Assembly: GCF_017942085.1 (NCBI RefSeq)
Contig: NZ_JAGKSP010000002.1
Location: 248,001 to 312,000 of the forward strand
Origin: Paenibacillus lignilyticus
GTDB taxonomy: Bacteria > Bacillota > Bacilli > Paenibacillales > Paenibacillaceae
Reading direction: 5' to 3'
Length of the DNA stretch: 64,000 nucleotides
Shown: in pieces, positions 35,552-44,859 of the stretch
Numbering within the stretch: the first letter of the stretch is position 1
Layout of the letters: each line of letters starts with the position of its first letter
Made by a program: the position numbers and the translations under genes
The notes under the pieces: generated by a model
The model's database searches: none
The model's input: the letters and a program-made list of their open reading frames with translations, nothing else
Told to the model about the DNA's origin: nothing

Positions 35552-37816
35552 TTAATCCGGTTTGCGCATCGTCAAACTGACTCTGCCTTTCTTAAGATCG
35601 ACGCTAAGCACCCAAACGGTAACGGTATCCCCTACGGATACGACATCCATCGGATGTTTCACGAATTTGTTGCTCAGCTGCGAAATATGGACAAGTCCGT
35701 CATTTTTAATGCCGATATCCACGAACGCTCCGAAGTCGATTACGTTGCGTACCGTGCCGTGAAGCTCCATACCCGGCGCCAGATCCTCGATGCTAAGCAC
35801 ATCCGTGTGGAATATCGGAGCCGGCAGCTCTTCACGCGGATCTCTACCCGGACGCAGCAGGCTGTCCACGATATCTCTCAGCGTCGGCACGCCGACACCC
35901 AGTGTCCGTGCAACCTCTTCGGTATTAATGGCAGAAATGGCCGCTTTGAACGCTTCTGTTCCCAATTGATCCAGCTTCAAGCCAATCGCCCCGCAGAGCT
36001 TATCTACGACCGCATAAGATTCGGGATGAATCGGCGTACGATCGAGCGGATTGCTGCTCTCCGGGATTCGGATAAAGCCGATGCACTGCTCGTAGGTTTT
36101 GGCACCGAGTCTTGGCACGCTCTGCAAAGTCTTGCGATCGCTGAACTTGCCTTTCTCCTCGCGATACTTCACGATGTTCTTCGCCGTTGTTGCATTGATC
36201 CCGGCAACGTAAGACAGCAGCGACGGAGACGCAGTATTCACATCGACGCCGACATGGTTAACCGCAGATTCCACGACGCCGCCAAGCGTCTCTTCCAAGC
36301 GTTTCTGGCTGACATCATGCTGATACTGGCCAACGCCGATCGCTTTGGGCTCGATCTTCACGAGCTCAGCAAGCGGATCCTGCAAACGACGCGCAATCGA
36401 AACCGCGCTTCGCTCGGCAACATCCAGCTTCGGGAATTCCTCCGCAGCAAGCTTGGACGCCGAGTAAACGCTCGCCCCCGCTTCATTAACGATTATATAT
36501 TTGAGTGCATCCGCTCCAGTGAGTTTGGCTTTCTTGCGTTTACCGATTAGCTCCGCGATGAATTGCTCCGTTTCGCGTGAAGCTGTACCGTTCCCGATGA
36601 CGATAAGCTCGACTTTGTATTGGTCGATCAGGCCGCCGATCAGCTTCTCGGCCTCGGCTACTTTATTGTGCGGCGCCGTCGGGTAGGAAACTGCTACTTC
36701 CAGCAGCTTGCCCGTTTCATCGATGACAGCCAGCTTACAGCCTGTCCGGAAGGCCGGGTCAACGCCAAGCACGACATTGCCGCGAACCGGCGGTTGAAGC
36801 AGCAAATTGCGCAGGTTTGTCGAGAAGATGCTGATCGCATGCTCTTCCGCTTTGTCCGTCAATTCGCCGCGCACTTCGCGCTCGATCGATGGAGCGATTA
36901 ATCTCTTGTAAGCATCCTCAATCGTTTGCAGCAAGATGGTGCGGATAGCGGGCGCTGTCTGCGGGCGGATCAATTGGCGGTCTATATAGTCATGGACTTT
37001 ATCCGCCTGCAGCTCCAAGGTGACCCGAAGCACTTCTTCACGCTCCGCGCGGTTGATGGCAAGCGTACGATGCGGCGGCAGCTTCTTCAGCGGCTCTTGG
37101 TATGCATAATACATCTCGTACACCGTCTCCTGCTTCGCATCCTTCGCTTCGGTCCGCATAATGCCTTGATCGAACGTATAGCGGCGCACCCATGCGCGAA
37201 TCTTGGCATCATCGGCAAGCTGCTCGGCAATGATGTCCATTGCGCCTTGAAGGGCGTCTTCGGCTGTCGGAACGCCTTTTGCTTCGTCTATGTAACGTGC
37301 AGCCTCGCGTGCCGGATCTGCTTGACGCGGCTGTGACAGCAGCCACTGCGCCAGCGGCTCCAAACCACGCTCCTTCGCTACGCTCGCACGGGTTTTTCTC
37401 TTCTGGCGGTAGGGCCGGTACAGATCTTCGATCTCCTGCAGCTTCACGGAGGCGATAATGGAGCCGCGCAGCTCTTCCGTCAGCTTCCCCTGCTCCTCGA
37501 TCAGTCGAATAACTTCACGCTTGCGGCTCTCCAGGTTACGCATGTATTGCAGCTTCTCTTCGATGCCCCGAAGCTCATTCTCATCCAGTTCACCGGTCAT
37601 TTCCTTCCGATACCTCGCGATAAAAGGAATCGTATTTCCTTCATCAAGCAGTGATACCGCCGATTTCACTTTGCCAAGGGGCAGGTTCAGCTCCGCGGAC
37701 ACCCGTTTGACGATACGCTCCTGTTCCGCTGCTTTCTCTTCAGGCGACAGCTCGATCTTGCCGGCCCCGTTTCCCTCAAGCTCTTCATCCTTCAACTTCT
37801 GTTTCGTTTCAGCCAC
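35552..37816 (-). CDS. tex: Tex family RNA-binding transcription accessory protein
   Basis: A 754-residue protein with the full Tex order: N-terminal helical Tex domain (about 20-210), YqgF-like RNase H fold (about 345-460, VLGVDPAFRTGCKLAV), tandem helix-hairpin-helix (about 500-580, NTASPSLLSYVAG), and a C-terminal S1 RNA-binding domain (about 675-750, GMELHGTVRNVIDFGAFVDIG). It binds nucleic acid and influences transcription; the precise role is unsettled. GTG 37816 has GGAGG upstream. Convergent with cmpA. Confidence 0.96.
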   Translation of the reverse strand: MAETKQKLKDEELEGNGAGKIELSPEEKAAEQERIVKRVSAELNLPLGKVKSAVSLLDEGNTIPFIARYRKEMTGELDENELRGIEEKLQYMRNLESRKREVIRLIEEQGKLTEELRGSIIASVKLQEIEDLYRPYRQKRKTRASVAKERGLEPLAQWLLSQPRQADPAREAARYIDEAKGVPTAEDALQGAMDIIAEQLADDAKIRAWVRRYTFDQGIMRTEAKDAKQETVYEMYYAYQEPLKKLPPHRTLAINRAEREEVLRVTLELQADKVHDYIDRQLIRPQTAPAIRTILLQTIEDAYKRLIAPSIEREVRGELTDKAEEHAISIFSTNLRNLLLQPPVRGNVVLGVDPAFRTGCKLAVIDETGKLLEVAVSYPTAPHNKVAEAEKLIGGLIDQYKVELIVIGNGTASRETEQFIAELIGKRKKAKLTGADALKYIIVNEAGASVYSASKLAAEEFPKLDVAERSAVSIARRLQDPLAELVKIEPKAIGVGQYQHDVSQKRLEETLGGVVESAVNHVGVDVNTASPSLLSYVAGINATTAKNIVKYREEKGKFSDRKTLQSVPRLGAKTYEQCIGFIRIPESSNPLDRTPIHPESYAVVDKLCGAIGLKLDQLGTEAFKAAISAINTEEVARTLGVGVPTLRDIVDSLLRPGRDPREELPAPIFHTDVLSIEDLAPGMELHGTVRNVIDFGAFVDIGIKNDGLVHISQLSNKFVKHPMDVVSVGDTVTVWVLSVDLKKGRVSLTMRKPD

Positions 37817-37865
37817 GCTTCAATTCCTCCATCAATTAACGGAATAGAACCCTTAAGGCCAGCTG

Positions 37866-38501
37866 TTAAGCCGGCACAAAAGGGTTGTTTGCCATTTCAT
37901 AACCAATTGTCGTCTGCGGACCGTGTCCGGGATATACCCGAACCGCAGGGTCCAGCTTGTATAGCTTCAAACGGATGGAATCGTACAAATCGCGTTCCTT
38001 CCCGCCGGGCAAGTCGCTGCGACCAACGGATTGCTTGAAGAGAACATCGCCGCTGATCAGATGCTCGCCGCACAGCAAACTGACGCTGCCAGGCGAATGT
38101 CCCGGCGTGTGCAGAATGCTGAACGTATGTCCAATCAGCTCCAGCTTCTGCCCTTCGGACAGCCCGAATTCGGCAGGCTCCGTCGTCAGCGGCTCCGTTA
38201 CATCCGCCCAGCGGGCAGAGCCGTTCTTGCGTGCATCCGTCAGCCAGTCCGCTTCGGCATCATGCAGATAAACCGGACAGCCGAAGACGCGGCGCAGCTC
38301 GTCAACGCCAGCCATATGGTCGAAATGCGCATGCGTCAAAACAATTGCTTCAATAATAAGTCCGCGCTCGCGGATCCGCTCAATGAGCCGCTTCGGCCCC
38401 ATGCCGGGATCAATGACGAAAGCGCGCTTGCCGGTTTCCTCGGTGAGAAGGTAACAGTTCGTTTGCAGAGGACCCAGCGTAAATGTCTCTATCTTGAACA
38501 T
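37866..38501 (-). CDS. MBL-fold metallo-hydrolase (glyoxalase II-like)
   Basis: A 211-residue cytoplasmic metallo-beta-lactamase-fold hydrolase. Metal ligands are visible: HAHFDHMAG (residues 57-65), LHTPGHSPGS, a bridging Asp in ISGDVLF and His in VYPGHGP. It resembles B. subtilis YqgX and hydroxyacylglutathione or other thioester hydrolases; the substrate is unknown. It starts 5 bases after the stop of the thioredoxin-like gene with only a weak ribosome site, which suggests translational coupling. Confidence 0.9.
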   Translation of the reverse strand: MFKIETFTLGPLQTNCYLLTEETGKRAFVIDPGMGPKRLIERIRERGLIIEAIVLTHAHFDHMAGVDELRRVFGCPVYLHDAEADWLTDARKNGSARWADVTEPLTTEPAEFGLSEGQKLELIGHTFSILHTPGHSPGSVSLLCGEHLISGDVLFKQSVGRSDLPGGKERDLYDSIRLKLYKLDPAVRVYPGHGPQTTIGYEMANNPFVPA

Positions 38502-38506
38502 AACGA

Positions 38507-39073
38507 TTAGACCGATGCCAACAGCGTGCGCAGCTCTTTAATGATGTCTTGCTGATACGCCGTACCTTCACCGTATCGGCGGCCCATTTCTTGACGCGCG
38601 ATGGCGATCTTCTCTTGGTAATCGGCAGCTTCGTGGTCCGGATTCGCCAGTTTGAACGCTGTCATCGGCTCCTGCACGTACGCAGAACGCGGACCCCATT
38701 GGCCAAGTACATGACCGCCTGTATCTGCAATGATCACGATCGGAATTGCCCGTCCGCCCATGGTCAGAAACTCATCCATCGTTTCCATATGCTCTTCAAT
38801 AATAAGGACGTCAATAGGCATGCCTGTCAGTTCCATCGCTTTGAAAATAACCGGTACATTGCGAACGACATCGCCGCACCACTCCGCCATTAGAATCAAA
38901 CAGCGCAGATCGTCGCGGTTGTTGATCGATTCGAAGAACTCGCGATCATCCTCGCTTGCCCATTCAAAGCGGTTTCCCCAATCTTGAAACGCTTCTTTAT
39001 TTTTTTGCATGGAATCCAGAAATTGCTGAGGACTAATGCCTTTGTTCAGCTTGCTTGCTACATTCTTGGCCAT
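38507..39073 (-). CDS. Thioredoxin-fold protein with a single-cysteine active site
   Basis: A 188-residue thioredoxin-like protein. The active-site position reads AEWCGDV, so the first cysteine is kept but the second of the usual CxxC is missing. A cis-Pro loop is present as RAIPIVI. ATG 39073 is chosen because GGAGG lies 9 bases before it; the open frame extends to 39139 without support. It is the first gene of a pair with the MBL hydrolase. A disulfide reductase role is doubtful; a thiol-binding or bacillithiol-related role is possible. Confidence 0.82.
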   Translation of the reverse strand: MAKNVASKLNKGISPQQFLDSMQKNKEAFQDWGNRFEWASEDDREFFESINNRDDLRCLILMAEWCGDVVRNVPVIFKAMELTGMPIDVLIIEEHMETMDEFLTMGGRAIPIVIIADTGGHVLGQWGPRSAYVQEPMTAFKLANPDHEAADYQEKIAIARQEMGRRYGEGTAYQQDIIKELRTLLASV

Positions 39074-39152
39074 TAGAAATTGCCTCCTTTGGAATCGTAT
39101 TCCTAAACTACATTGTATCAAATGTTTCTGCCTGCGCACAAACCTTCCGGTA

Positions 39153-39761
39153 CTAAATGGACTTCCCTTTGCGTTTCATCACTTTAAACAGTACGTACAC
39201 GATCAGCAGCGCAAGCGCGATGAGAATAGCCGGCTGTACGTAAGGAGCCGCTTTATCGTCGATATTATGCCAGTTCGCGCCTAGCGAACGGCCCAAGTAA
39301 ACGAACAGAATCGACCATGGAATGGAGGCCAGCGCAGTAAGCACGGTAAATCGCATGAAGGACATCCGCGCCATCCCGGCAGGAATGGAGATTACCTGAC
39401 GCATGACCGGAACAAACCTTGCGGTAAATACAATCCCTGACCCGTAGCGCAGAAACCACCGTTCGGCGATGTCGAGATGCTTCGGTTTGATTTTGATGAA
39501 TTTGCCGTACTTCTCAAAGAATGGTCTGCCTGCATAGCGTCCGATTGCATAGAGGATCCATTGCTGTGCTACTGCGCCAATCGTACCGAATATGACTGCA
39601 CCGAGAAAAGAAATCTTGCCTTCATGCACCAAGTAGCCGGCATAGCCCAGAACAATTTCACTCGGGATAACTTCGATCATGAGGCCGATGACAATTCCAA
39701 AATACCCTAAGCCCTCTATCCATTGCAGCAATGAATCAACCATTTCATGAAACCAGGCCAC
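39153..39761 (-). CDS. DedA family (VTT domain) membrane protein
   Basis: A 202-residue inner membrane protein with four to five hydrophobic segments. The DedA signatures are EVIPSEIVLGYAGYLV and FVPVMRQVISIPAGMARM. Members act in phospholipid flipping and envelope homeostasis. GTG 39761 is preferred because AGGAG lies 8 bases before it; ATG 39779 has a poorer site. It lies 79 bp upstream of the thioredoxin-like gene in the same direction, so these three genes may form one operon. Confidence 0.9.
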   Translation of the reverse strand: MAWFHEMVDSLLQWIEGLGYFGIVIGLMIEVIPSEIVLGYAGYLVHEGKISFLGAVIFGTIGAVAQQWILYAIGRYAGRPFFEKYGKFIKIKPKHLDIAERWFLRYGSGIVFTARFVPVMRQVISIPAGMARMSFMRFTVLTALASIPWSILFVYLGRSLGANWHNIDDKAAPYVQPAILIALALLIVYVLFKVMKRKGKSI

Positions 39762-39934
39762 TCCGTCAACTCCTATCATTTCCTGTATTGAAGCTTATCG
39801 ATTTCCAGCCGGAAACGAAGCCTCTCTTACGATATTCTAGCATACTTCCCTACCTCGCCTCCACCGCAGGCATTCATGGCCAAGCCTACGCATAGACTAG
39901 CTGTAACTTTTGAAGGAAAGCTGGGTGAGCTTAA

Positions 39935-40381
39935 ATGTCGAATATTTTTGTCGTCAGCAGAAAACAGCTCTGGTTATTCACCCTATTGGTTCTCATCATC
40001 ATCCTTGCGGCCGCAAGTTTAAGGTGGAACCATGTCAGAACGGCAAGCGCCTTGCAGCAGGAGTCGCGCGTCTATCAACTTGTAACCGGAGAGTTCAAAA
40101 CCAAAACCGATGACGGTAAGGAGCTGGAGGTATACCGCTTCGATCCCGGCTCCCTCGTCGTGAATAAAGGCGAGCATGTCGAGCTGCGCATTACGGGCAT
40201 TAACGGAAAATCGCATCCTTTCGTCATTCAGGAGCTTGGCATTAAAGGAGAAGTGAATAAGGGCAAAACGACGGTGGTGCGCTTCACTGCCGACCAACGC
40301 GGAACCTATCCGATTGTCTGTTTGAGCCACACGTCGCTGACGAACGGCGGGCCGATGATAGGGTATATTGTGGTGCAGTAG
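39935..40381 (+). CDS. Membrane-anchored cupredoxin-domain protein
   Basis: A 148-residue protein with an N-terminal hydrophobic anchor (residues 10-30) and a small cupredoxin domain (about 65-148). Type-1-like copper ligands are visible in order: His in GKSHPF, Cys and His in VCLSHTS, and Met in GGPMIG. This suggests an extracytoplasmic copper-binding electron-transfer or copper-handling role. Expression may come from the divergent region with dedA. No oxidase genes are adjacent. The fold is fairly certain and copper binding is inferred. Confidence 0.83.
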   Translation: MSNIFVVSRKQLWLFTLLVLIIILAAASLRWNHVRTASALQQESRVYQLVTGEFKTKTDDGKELEVYRFDPGSLVVNKGEHVELRITGINGKSHPFVIQELGIKGEVNKGKTTVVRFTADQRGTYPIVCLSHTSLTNGGPMIGYIVVQ

Positions 40382-40482
40382 GCTGCGGGAGTGCAGGAAC
40401 GCGAAAGGATAACGGGCATTTGGGGACTGTGACCAGTATGTGCATTTGTGCATATATAGGGGGTAGAGAGGAGTCGGTTACG

Positions 40483-40794
40483 ATGAAACCTTCCACCCAG
40501 AAGCACACCTCGGAGTACCCTTCCGCACGGAAAATCAGACGCGCTTGCGAGAATGAGCTTTACCGCACCGTGAAACGGCTTGGCGTGTACATTCCCAAGG
40601 ACAAAATGGAGCTTGCCGAGAAGCTCTATGTACAAAAGGTTTATCTCAATCTGCAGTGGATTCATGAGCATGCCAGCAACCGGAAGCTGCTGTCCGACTG
40701 GTTCGACGAGAACGTCAGCGCGGATATCGCCGCGTTATGGGAAGTGGATCAGCCTAAGCTGTGTACGGCATTCCGCGATGCCTTCGGAGGATGA
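40483..40794 (+). CDS. Conserved hypothetical protein, 103 residues
   Basis: A soluble helical protein starting MKPSTQKHTSEYPSARKIRR. Similar proteins occur in Paenibacillaceae as far as I recall, sometimes labelled dehydrogenase without cause; no such motif is present. It has two Trp-containing helices (YLNLQWIHEH and DIAALWEV). ATG 40483 is chosen because AGAGGAG lies 9 bases upstream. It follows the cupredoxin gene by about 100 bp. Function unknown. Confidence 0.72.
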   Translation: MKPSTQKHTSEYPSARKIRRACENELYRTVKRLGVYIPKDKMELAEKLYVQKVYLNLQWIHEHASNRKLLSDWFDENVSADIAALWEVDQPKLCTAFRDAFGG

Positions 40795-40844
40795 TGACCG
40801 CCTCTCCCGCCCCTGTTTCTCGCGCCGCAGCAGCACGTCCCGAA

Positions 40845-40890
40845 ACATAAACAGCAGCACAGCTCTCTCTGAGGAGCCGTGCTGCTGTTG
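40845..40890. terminator. Terminator-like hairpin between convergent hypothetical genes
   Basis: CAGCAGCAC...GCTC and GAGC...GTGCTGCTG form a strong stem. On the minus strand it is followed by TTTATGTTT. Confidence 0.7.
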
Positions 40891-40926
40891 TCGTTAATGA
40901 GAGTTTTGCGCAGGGGATGATCTGAC

Positions 40927-41289
40927 TTAGCCAATGATTGCATAGGTTTGGACACCGGATGGAATGGTACGCGTACGAAACAGGACACCGTTCGAATTAA
41001 AGGTGCGGATCGTGTAAGTAACATTCGTCAACGTGCCGATGTTGTTAAAGCGAACGACGCCAAAAGAGTCGAACGAAGCTGTGGCGACGACCTGGTTGTT
41101 CCGGAACAAGCGAGCAAAAAAGCCGGTTGTCAGGAACGGCACGCCGTTTTGAGCTACCCAAACAACCGTTAGACGACTGAAAGTCGGACCTGTAGTTGTG
41201 GTTTCATTTAATGTTTTGGGCACGGTTGTCCGGATGACTTTACCGGAGCTTGGCAAATAATATTTCGGTCTGACGCGTGATAATGCCAT
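40927..41289 (-). CDS. Hypothetical protein, 120 residues, beta-rich
   Basis: No signal peptide or membrane segment is visible. The sequence is rich in Thr, Val, Asn and Phe with alternating polar and apolar residues, which suggests a small beta-sandwich. Composition resembles some spore-surface or appendage-related proteins of this group, but this is only an impression. ATG 41289 is selected because AAGGAG lies 8 bases upstream. It is a single gene with its own terminator-like hairpin. Confidence 0.65.
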   Translation of the reverse strand: MALSRVRPKYYLPSSGKVIRTTVPKTLNETTTTGPTFSRLTVVWVAQNGVPFLTTGFFARLFRNNQVVATASFDSFGVVRFNNIGTLTNVTYTIRTFNSNGVLFRTRTIPSGVQTYAIIG

Positions 41290-41383
41290 AAGCATCACTC
41301 CTTTCGGGGGTTGCTTACAGCTTATGCCGAGCCTGACGGGGAAGAGTGGACAATCCTCACGGGCGATGAGCCTGTTTTGATAA

Positions 41384-41674
41384 CTAAACCCAGGTCCGCG
41401 TACTATTAATCCTCATCTTCTCTTTGAAGGCTTGTTCCAGATCGATACCCAGCATATTCGCCAGATCGAAAATATTCCAGACCACATCATACATCTCGTG
41501 GCCCAGGTTTTCTTTACGCTCCGCATCCGGATGGAACGAGACGGACAGCACCTCTTTGGCCAGCTCTCCGACTTCTGTCATTAAGTACAACATCCTCTGC
41601 TCGATGGAGCTCTGGTCGAACCCTTTGAGCGCGCTCCATTCTTTCACATACTGCTGAAATTCGGCTGTATTCAT
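41384..41674 (-). CDS. MazG-like nucleotide pyrophosphohydrolase
   Basis: A 96-residue all-alpha NTP-PPase domain. The metal-binding acidic pattern is visible as TEVGELAKEVL and, about 22 residues later, HEMYDVVWN. The size fits single-domain MazG-like house-cleaning enzymes that hydrolyse non-canonical NTPs. It lies alone, upstream of the 120-residue hypothetical gene on the same strand. Confidence 0.88.
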   Translation of the reverse strand: MNTAEFQQYVKEWSALKGFDQSSIEQRMLYLMTEVGELAKEVLSVSFHPDAERKENLGHEMYDVVWNIFDLANMLGIDLEQAFKEKMRINSTRTWV

Positions 41675-41756
41675 AGGTGGAACTATCCTTTCTATATGTG
41701 AAATTGTGCAAGTAAAAATGTACTACTTGAAAGAGGTGCAACAGAAAAGATATTGT

Positions 41757-43859
41757 TTAGCTCGACGTTGGTTCGAGCTGCTTGAGCAGCAGGCGGCTTT
41801 GATCCGCCGCTGCCTGGGACTCAGCCGTGACGGCAAACTTGCGGCCGTTCACGCCGGGGTTGTTCTTCTGCGCCTCATACGCTTCGAAGAAGGCGATCGC
41901 CGTCTGCGCGGCCAGCCTTGCATCCGCGAGGCGCGAAGCAGCTCGCATGCCATCGGCGAGCTGCGCCATCGTGACGACCGCGTCCGTCTGCTTGTCGCGG
42001 TCGTAACGATCATAGTGCAAGGCGAGGCGCCAATACGCCGCCGCGCCGTGCACATCGCTCTGCTCGGCCGCAGCCTCGCCGAGCGCCCACAAGAGCGGCA
42101 CGGACTGCGGCTCATAGCGCAGTCCGGCCGCCAGCAGCACCGCCCGTTCCGGCGGCGATGCCAGTGCGGCAAGCTCGAGTCGAATCCGCGTCCAATACGG
42201 ATTCAACCCGAGCGCCGCGCGAAGCGCGGCTGTTTGCGCAGCAGCACTGCGAGCGGCTGACACAGCCGCCTCGCGGTACTGCGCGGCGCGGTCGAACCGC
42301 ACGCTGAACACAGCGGCGGCGGTGAGACTTGCTGCGGCCGCGACAAGCAGCGCGGTCCGCAGCTGTCGCAGCGGCGGAGCTACGCGAATGGCCCGCTTGC
42401 GCTTGACCTCTCCCATAGGTTCGCCCGAATAGTAGACCACCCAGCTGAGCAGCAAGAGCCAATAATACCCGAAGGACATATCGAAATCCACCGCCGCATG
42501 CAGCAGCAGCACGCTAATCGGCAGAAGCCCGATCGGATTCGACCGCCATACGCCGCGCAGCAGGACAAATAAGACCGCAGCAGCAATCAACAGCCCTATA
42601 AGCCCAAGATCAAGCGCAAATTCAATATAACCGCTGTGTACTTCATTCCCAACATAAGGAGCTGTCTGCACTTGGGTAAACAACATCCGCCATGTGTCGC
42701 CGCCACGGCCGAAGAACGGCGCTTCCTTCATGAGCAGCCAGGCATCCTTATAAAATAACCCGCGCGCGCCGGCCGTCTGAAACCCGCCGCTTAAACGTCC
42801 TTGAATAACCGATGGCAGGAGCATCACCATGCCAAATAATCCTGCAAGCCAGCATCCCCATGCGATTCGGCTGAGCAGCTGTTCACGTCCTCTTGCCTGC
42901 ATCCACCTCAAGACAATAAATCCGGCAGGTGCAGCCACACCTATCAGAATCAGCAATAGGGTCTCTTGCGATGTTGCCCCCTCCTGCACAAACTTGCTCG
43001 AACCAACACCGGCATCCCCACTGCGTAAACCTGCATGAACGACGGCTCGATAGGCAGCCCCGCCGCTAATCAATGCCCAGCCGCTATAGATAAGCCACGT
43101 GATGCGCTCCTTACCGCGCAGCAGCAGGAGGCCGCCAACCCATGCCAGTGCGGTCACGAGCCAAGCTCCCCTGGATTCGGTCAGCAGAAGTACTAAGACA
43201 GCCGGCACCACCCCTGCTGCAGCCCCGATAAACGACGATACTGCTGCCTTTCCCCTTATTAGCAAAAGCAAATAGAATAAGAGATAGGCACCTGCTACGG
43301 CACCTAAGAAATTCGGATATTGCATGAACCCGGATAAACGCGCTCCAACAGCGGATAGTCTTGCATCGCCGGTAGTCATGATGATTTCGGGAAAAGCGAT
43401 CCACCCCATCCAACCCGCGATCGCTCCCAGGATTACGAAAGCGCCGGAGCCCTGAATGGCCGCAGAAAGCCACATCAGGCGGTGCTGCCGCACAGCCGTA
43501 TCGGAGCTGGAACTGAACCAGCTGTACAAGGTGATAGCAAAAGCCGTGTAAGCCGTCCATCGCAAAGCCTCATCGAAGCTGCCTAACATGGAAGCAGGAC
43601 GATGGATAAGCGCCACTGCATATAACAGCGCAATCGCAAGCAGTCCATAGAACGCCGCCGGCGCGCTCTTCCTAAGCCGCGTATCCGCTTTCCGAGAATG
43701 AGCCGCTAAATCTGCTCCTACTATGAACAAGCAGACGACGATAAGGATGGATTCCCACCGATAAAAGATTGGATCAAAGAACATGCCGTAATGATAAGCC
43801 GAACCGGCCAGCACGATCGCCACGGCCAGCGCAGCTAATCCCGTCAGCCCACTTCGCAT
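41757..43859 (-). CDS. O-antigen ligase-type polytopic membrane protein
   Basis: A 700-residue protein with ten or more membrane segments in residues 1-480, a Wzy_C/O-antigen-ligase-type region in the middle (FMQYPNFLGAVAGAYLLFYL and LTESRGAWLVTA), and an alanine-rich helical C-terminal part of TPR character (about 500-700). Members polymerise or ligate surface glycans. ATG 43859 follows AAGGGGAAG. The C-terminal third uses unusually GC-rich Ala codons. It lies downstream of the PilZ gene but behind that gene's terminator, so co-regulation by c-di-GMP is possible but not shown. Confidence 0.85.
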   Translation of the reverse strand: MRSGLTGLAALAVAIVLAGSAYHYGMFFDPIFYRWESILIVVCLFIVGADLAAHSRKADTRLRKSAPAAFYGLLAIALLYAVALIHRPASMLGSFDEALRWTAYTAFAITLYSWFSSSSDTAVRQHRLMWLSAAIQGSGAFVILGAIAGWMGWIAFPEIIMTTGDARLSAVGARLSGFMQYPNFLGAVAGAYLLFYLLLLIRGKAAVSSFIGAAAGVVPAVLVLLLTESRGAWLVTALAWVGGLLLLRGKERITWLIYSGWALISGGAAYRAVVHAGLRSGDAGVGSSKFVQEGATSQETLLLILIGVAAPAGFIVLRWMQARGREQLLSRIAWGCWLAGLFGMVMLLPSVIQGRLSGGFQTAGARGLFYKDAWLLMKEAPFFGRGGDTWRMLFTQVQTAPYVGNEVHSGYIEFALDLGLIGLLIAAAVLFVLLRGVWRSNPIGLLPISVLLLHAAVDFDMSFGYYWLLLLSWVVYYSGEPMGEVKRKRAIRVAPPLRQLRTALLVAAAASLTAAAVFSVRFDRAAQYREAAVSAARSAAAQTAALRAALGLNPYWTRIRLELAALASPPERAVLLAAGLRYEPQSVPLLWALGEAAAEQSDVHGAAAYWRLALHYDRYDRDKQTDAVVTMAQLADGMRAASRLADARLAAQTAIAFFEAYEAQKNNPGVNGRKFAVTAESQAAADQSRLLLKQLEPTSS

Positions 43860-43938
43860 AACCACTTCCCCTTTTGCTTAAGCCCCGTCGCACTCTTTTT
43901 CGTTATTTTTCCAATTGTACCATAATTGAAGAGCTGAC

Positions 43939-43990
43939 TAAAAAAAGAAGACGCTGCCGGATCACCATCATCCGTTCAGACGCCTTCTTA
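43939..43990 (-). terminator. Terminator after the PilZ gene
   Basis: AAGAAGGCGTCTG...CGGAT pairs with ATCCG...CAGCGTCTTCTT, followed by seven T on the minus strand. Confidence 0.9.
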
Positions 43991-44013
43991 TGCCAGCAAC
44001 GCCGAAATCACGT

Positions 44014-44730
44014 TTATCTGCTCTTCTTAGCCGATGCCTTCTCCTGCTTAAGCTTGAAATAGGCTTCAATCTGCATGCGCAGCAAATACGCCCGAAGCGC
44101 CCTCTGCTGCTGCTCGTCTAACTCTTGAAAGCGAGCCCCGTAAAACTTCCACTCGCTTCCATCATCCTTGCGGATAATTTCTATTTTACACTCCAGCTTA
44201 AAACCCAGTGATAAGCTCGTCATGAGGATATCCCCATTCGCGAGTGTCGGAGGGCTCATTAAGGAAAAACCTATGCCGGTGTTGCTTATATTTCTTAGCT
44301 CTATATCGAAGCTGTCTGTCGCTTCTATCGTCAATTTCTCCCCTTTGGAGCTTTCTACCTCTTGCGAGTACGTTCGCGAAATCGTGCCTCTTGCCTCGAT
44401 ATCAATACGCGGTGATTCCCGCTTCTCATCCAGTCCCGCCAGTGAACGGACCGGAAAAATAACCGCGATGGAACCTTCCGCCTTGGCAATAATCGTCGAT
44501 TGCAGACGGTGGATGCCGACAGGTGAATACACGGTTAAGCTAACCGGCTCTCCGAGCTCGAAGTTCTTGAACTCCGTAAGCTCGATTTCCATCATTTCGC
44601 CTTCTGCATGGGCCAGTACGCCTGTAGCAACATACCCTTCTTTCTCAACCATAGTACGGCTGTGCAGCAATGCCTTCATAGCAAAGGTAGGTTTATTACT
44701 GAAGCCAATTCTTTCATTCATGCTTGACAC
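44014..44730 (-). CDS. PilZ-domain cyclic-di-GMP receptor
   Basis: A 238-residue protein with an N-terminal YcgR_2-like beta domain (about 10-105) and a C-terminal PilZ domain (about 115-230). The c-di-GMP-binding residues are visible as KRESPR (RxxxR type) and ISNTGIG (D/NxSxxG type with Asn and Thr). Length and order resemble the motility brake YpfA/DgrA of B. subtilis. GTG 44730 is the preferred start, 7 bases after AAAGGGGG; ATG 44721 is the alternative. Starts further upstream would fall inside the terminator of the riboswitch. The riboswitch makes its own expression respond to the ligand it binds. Confidence 0.9.
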   Translation of the reverse strand: MSSMNERIGFSNKPTFAMKALLHSRTMVEKEGYVATGVLAHAEGEMMEIELTEFKNFELGEPVSLTVYSPVGIHRLQSTIIAKAEGSIAVIFPVRSLAGLDEKRESPRIDIEARGTISRTYSQEVESSKGEKLTIEATDSFDIELRNISNTGIGFSLMSPPTLANGDILMTSLSLGFKLECKIEIIRKDDGSEWKFYGARFQELDEQQQRALRAYLLRMQIEAYFKLKQEKASAKKSR

Positions 44731-44784
44731 ATCCATTCCCCCTTTACATATGAAGAAACACTCCGGCAACCTCAGTACGATGCA

Positions 44785-44851
44785 TAAAAACAGAAAAAGC
44801 GCTTCCTCATACAAGAACGGAGCCGCTTCAGTACCCCGAGACAGACTCGGG
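44785..44851 (-). terminator. Expression platform of the c-di-GMP riboswitch
   Basis: On the minus strand a CCCGAG/CTCGGG hairpin comes right after the aptamer. A second, imperfect stem AAGCGGCTCC/GGAAGCGCTT follows and ends in TTTTTCTGTTTTT. The second stem is a plausible regulated terminator ahead of the PilZ gene. Confidence 0.7.
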
Positions 44852-44859
44852 TGTTCATT

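Noticed and set aside
35546..36550. 334-residue plus-strand frame opposite tex
   Set aside because: It is antisense to conserved S1 and helix-hairpin-helix domains and lacks any recognisable motif.
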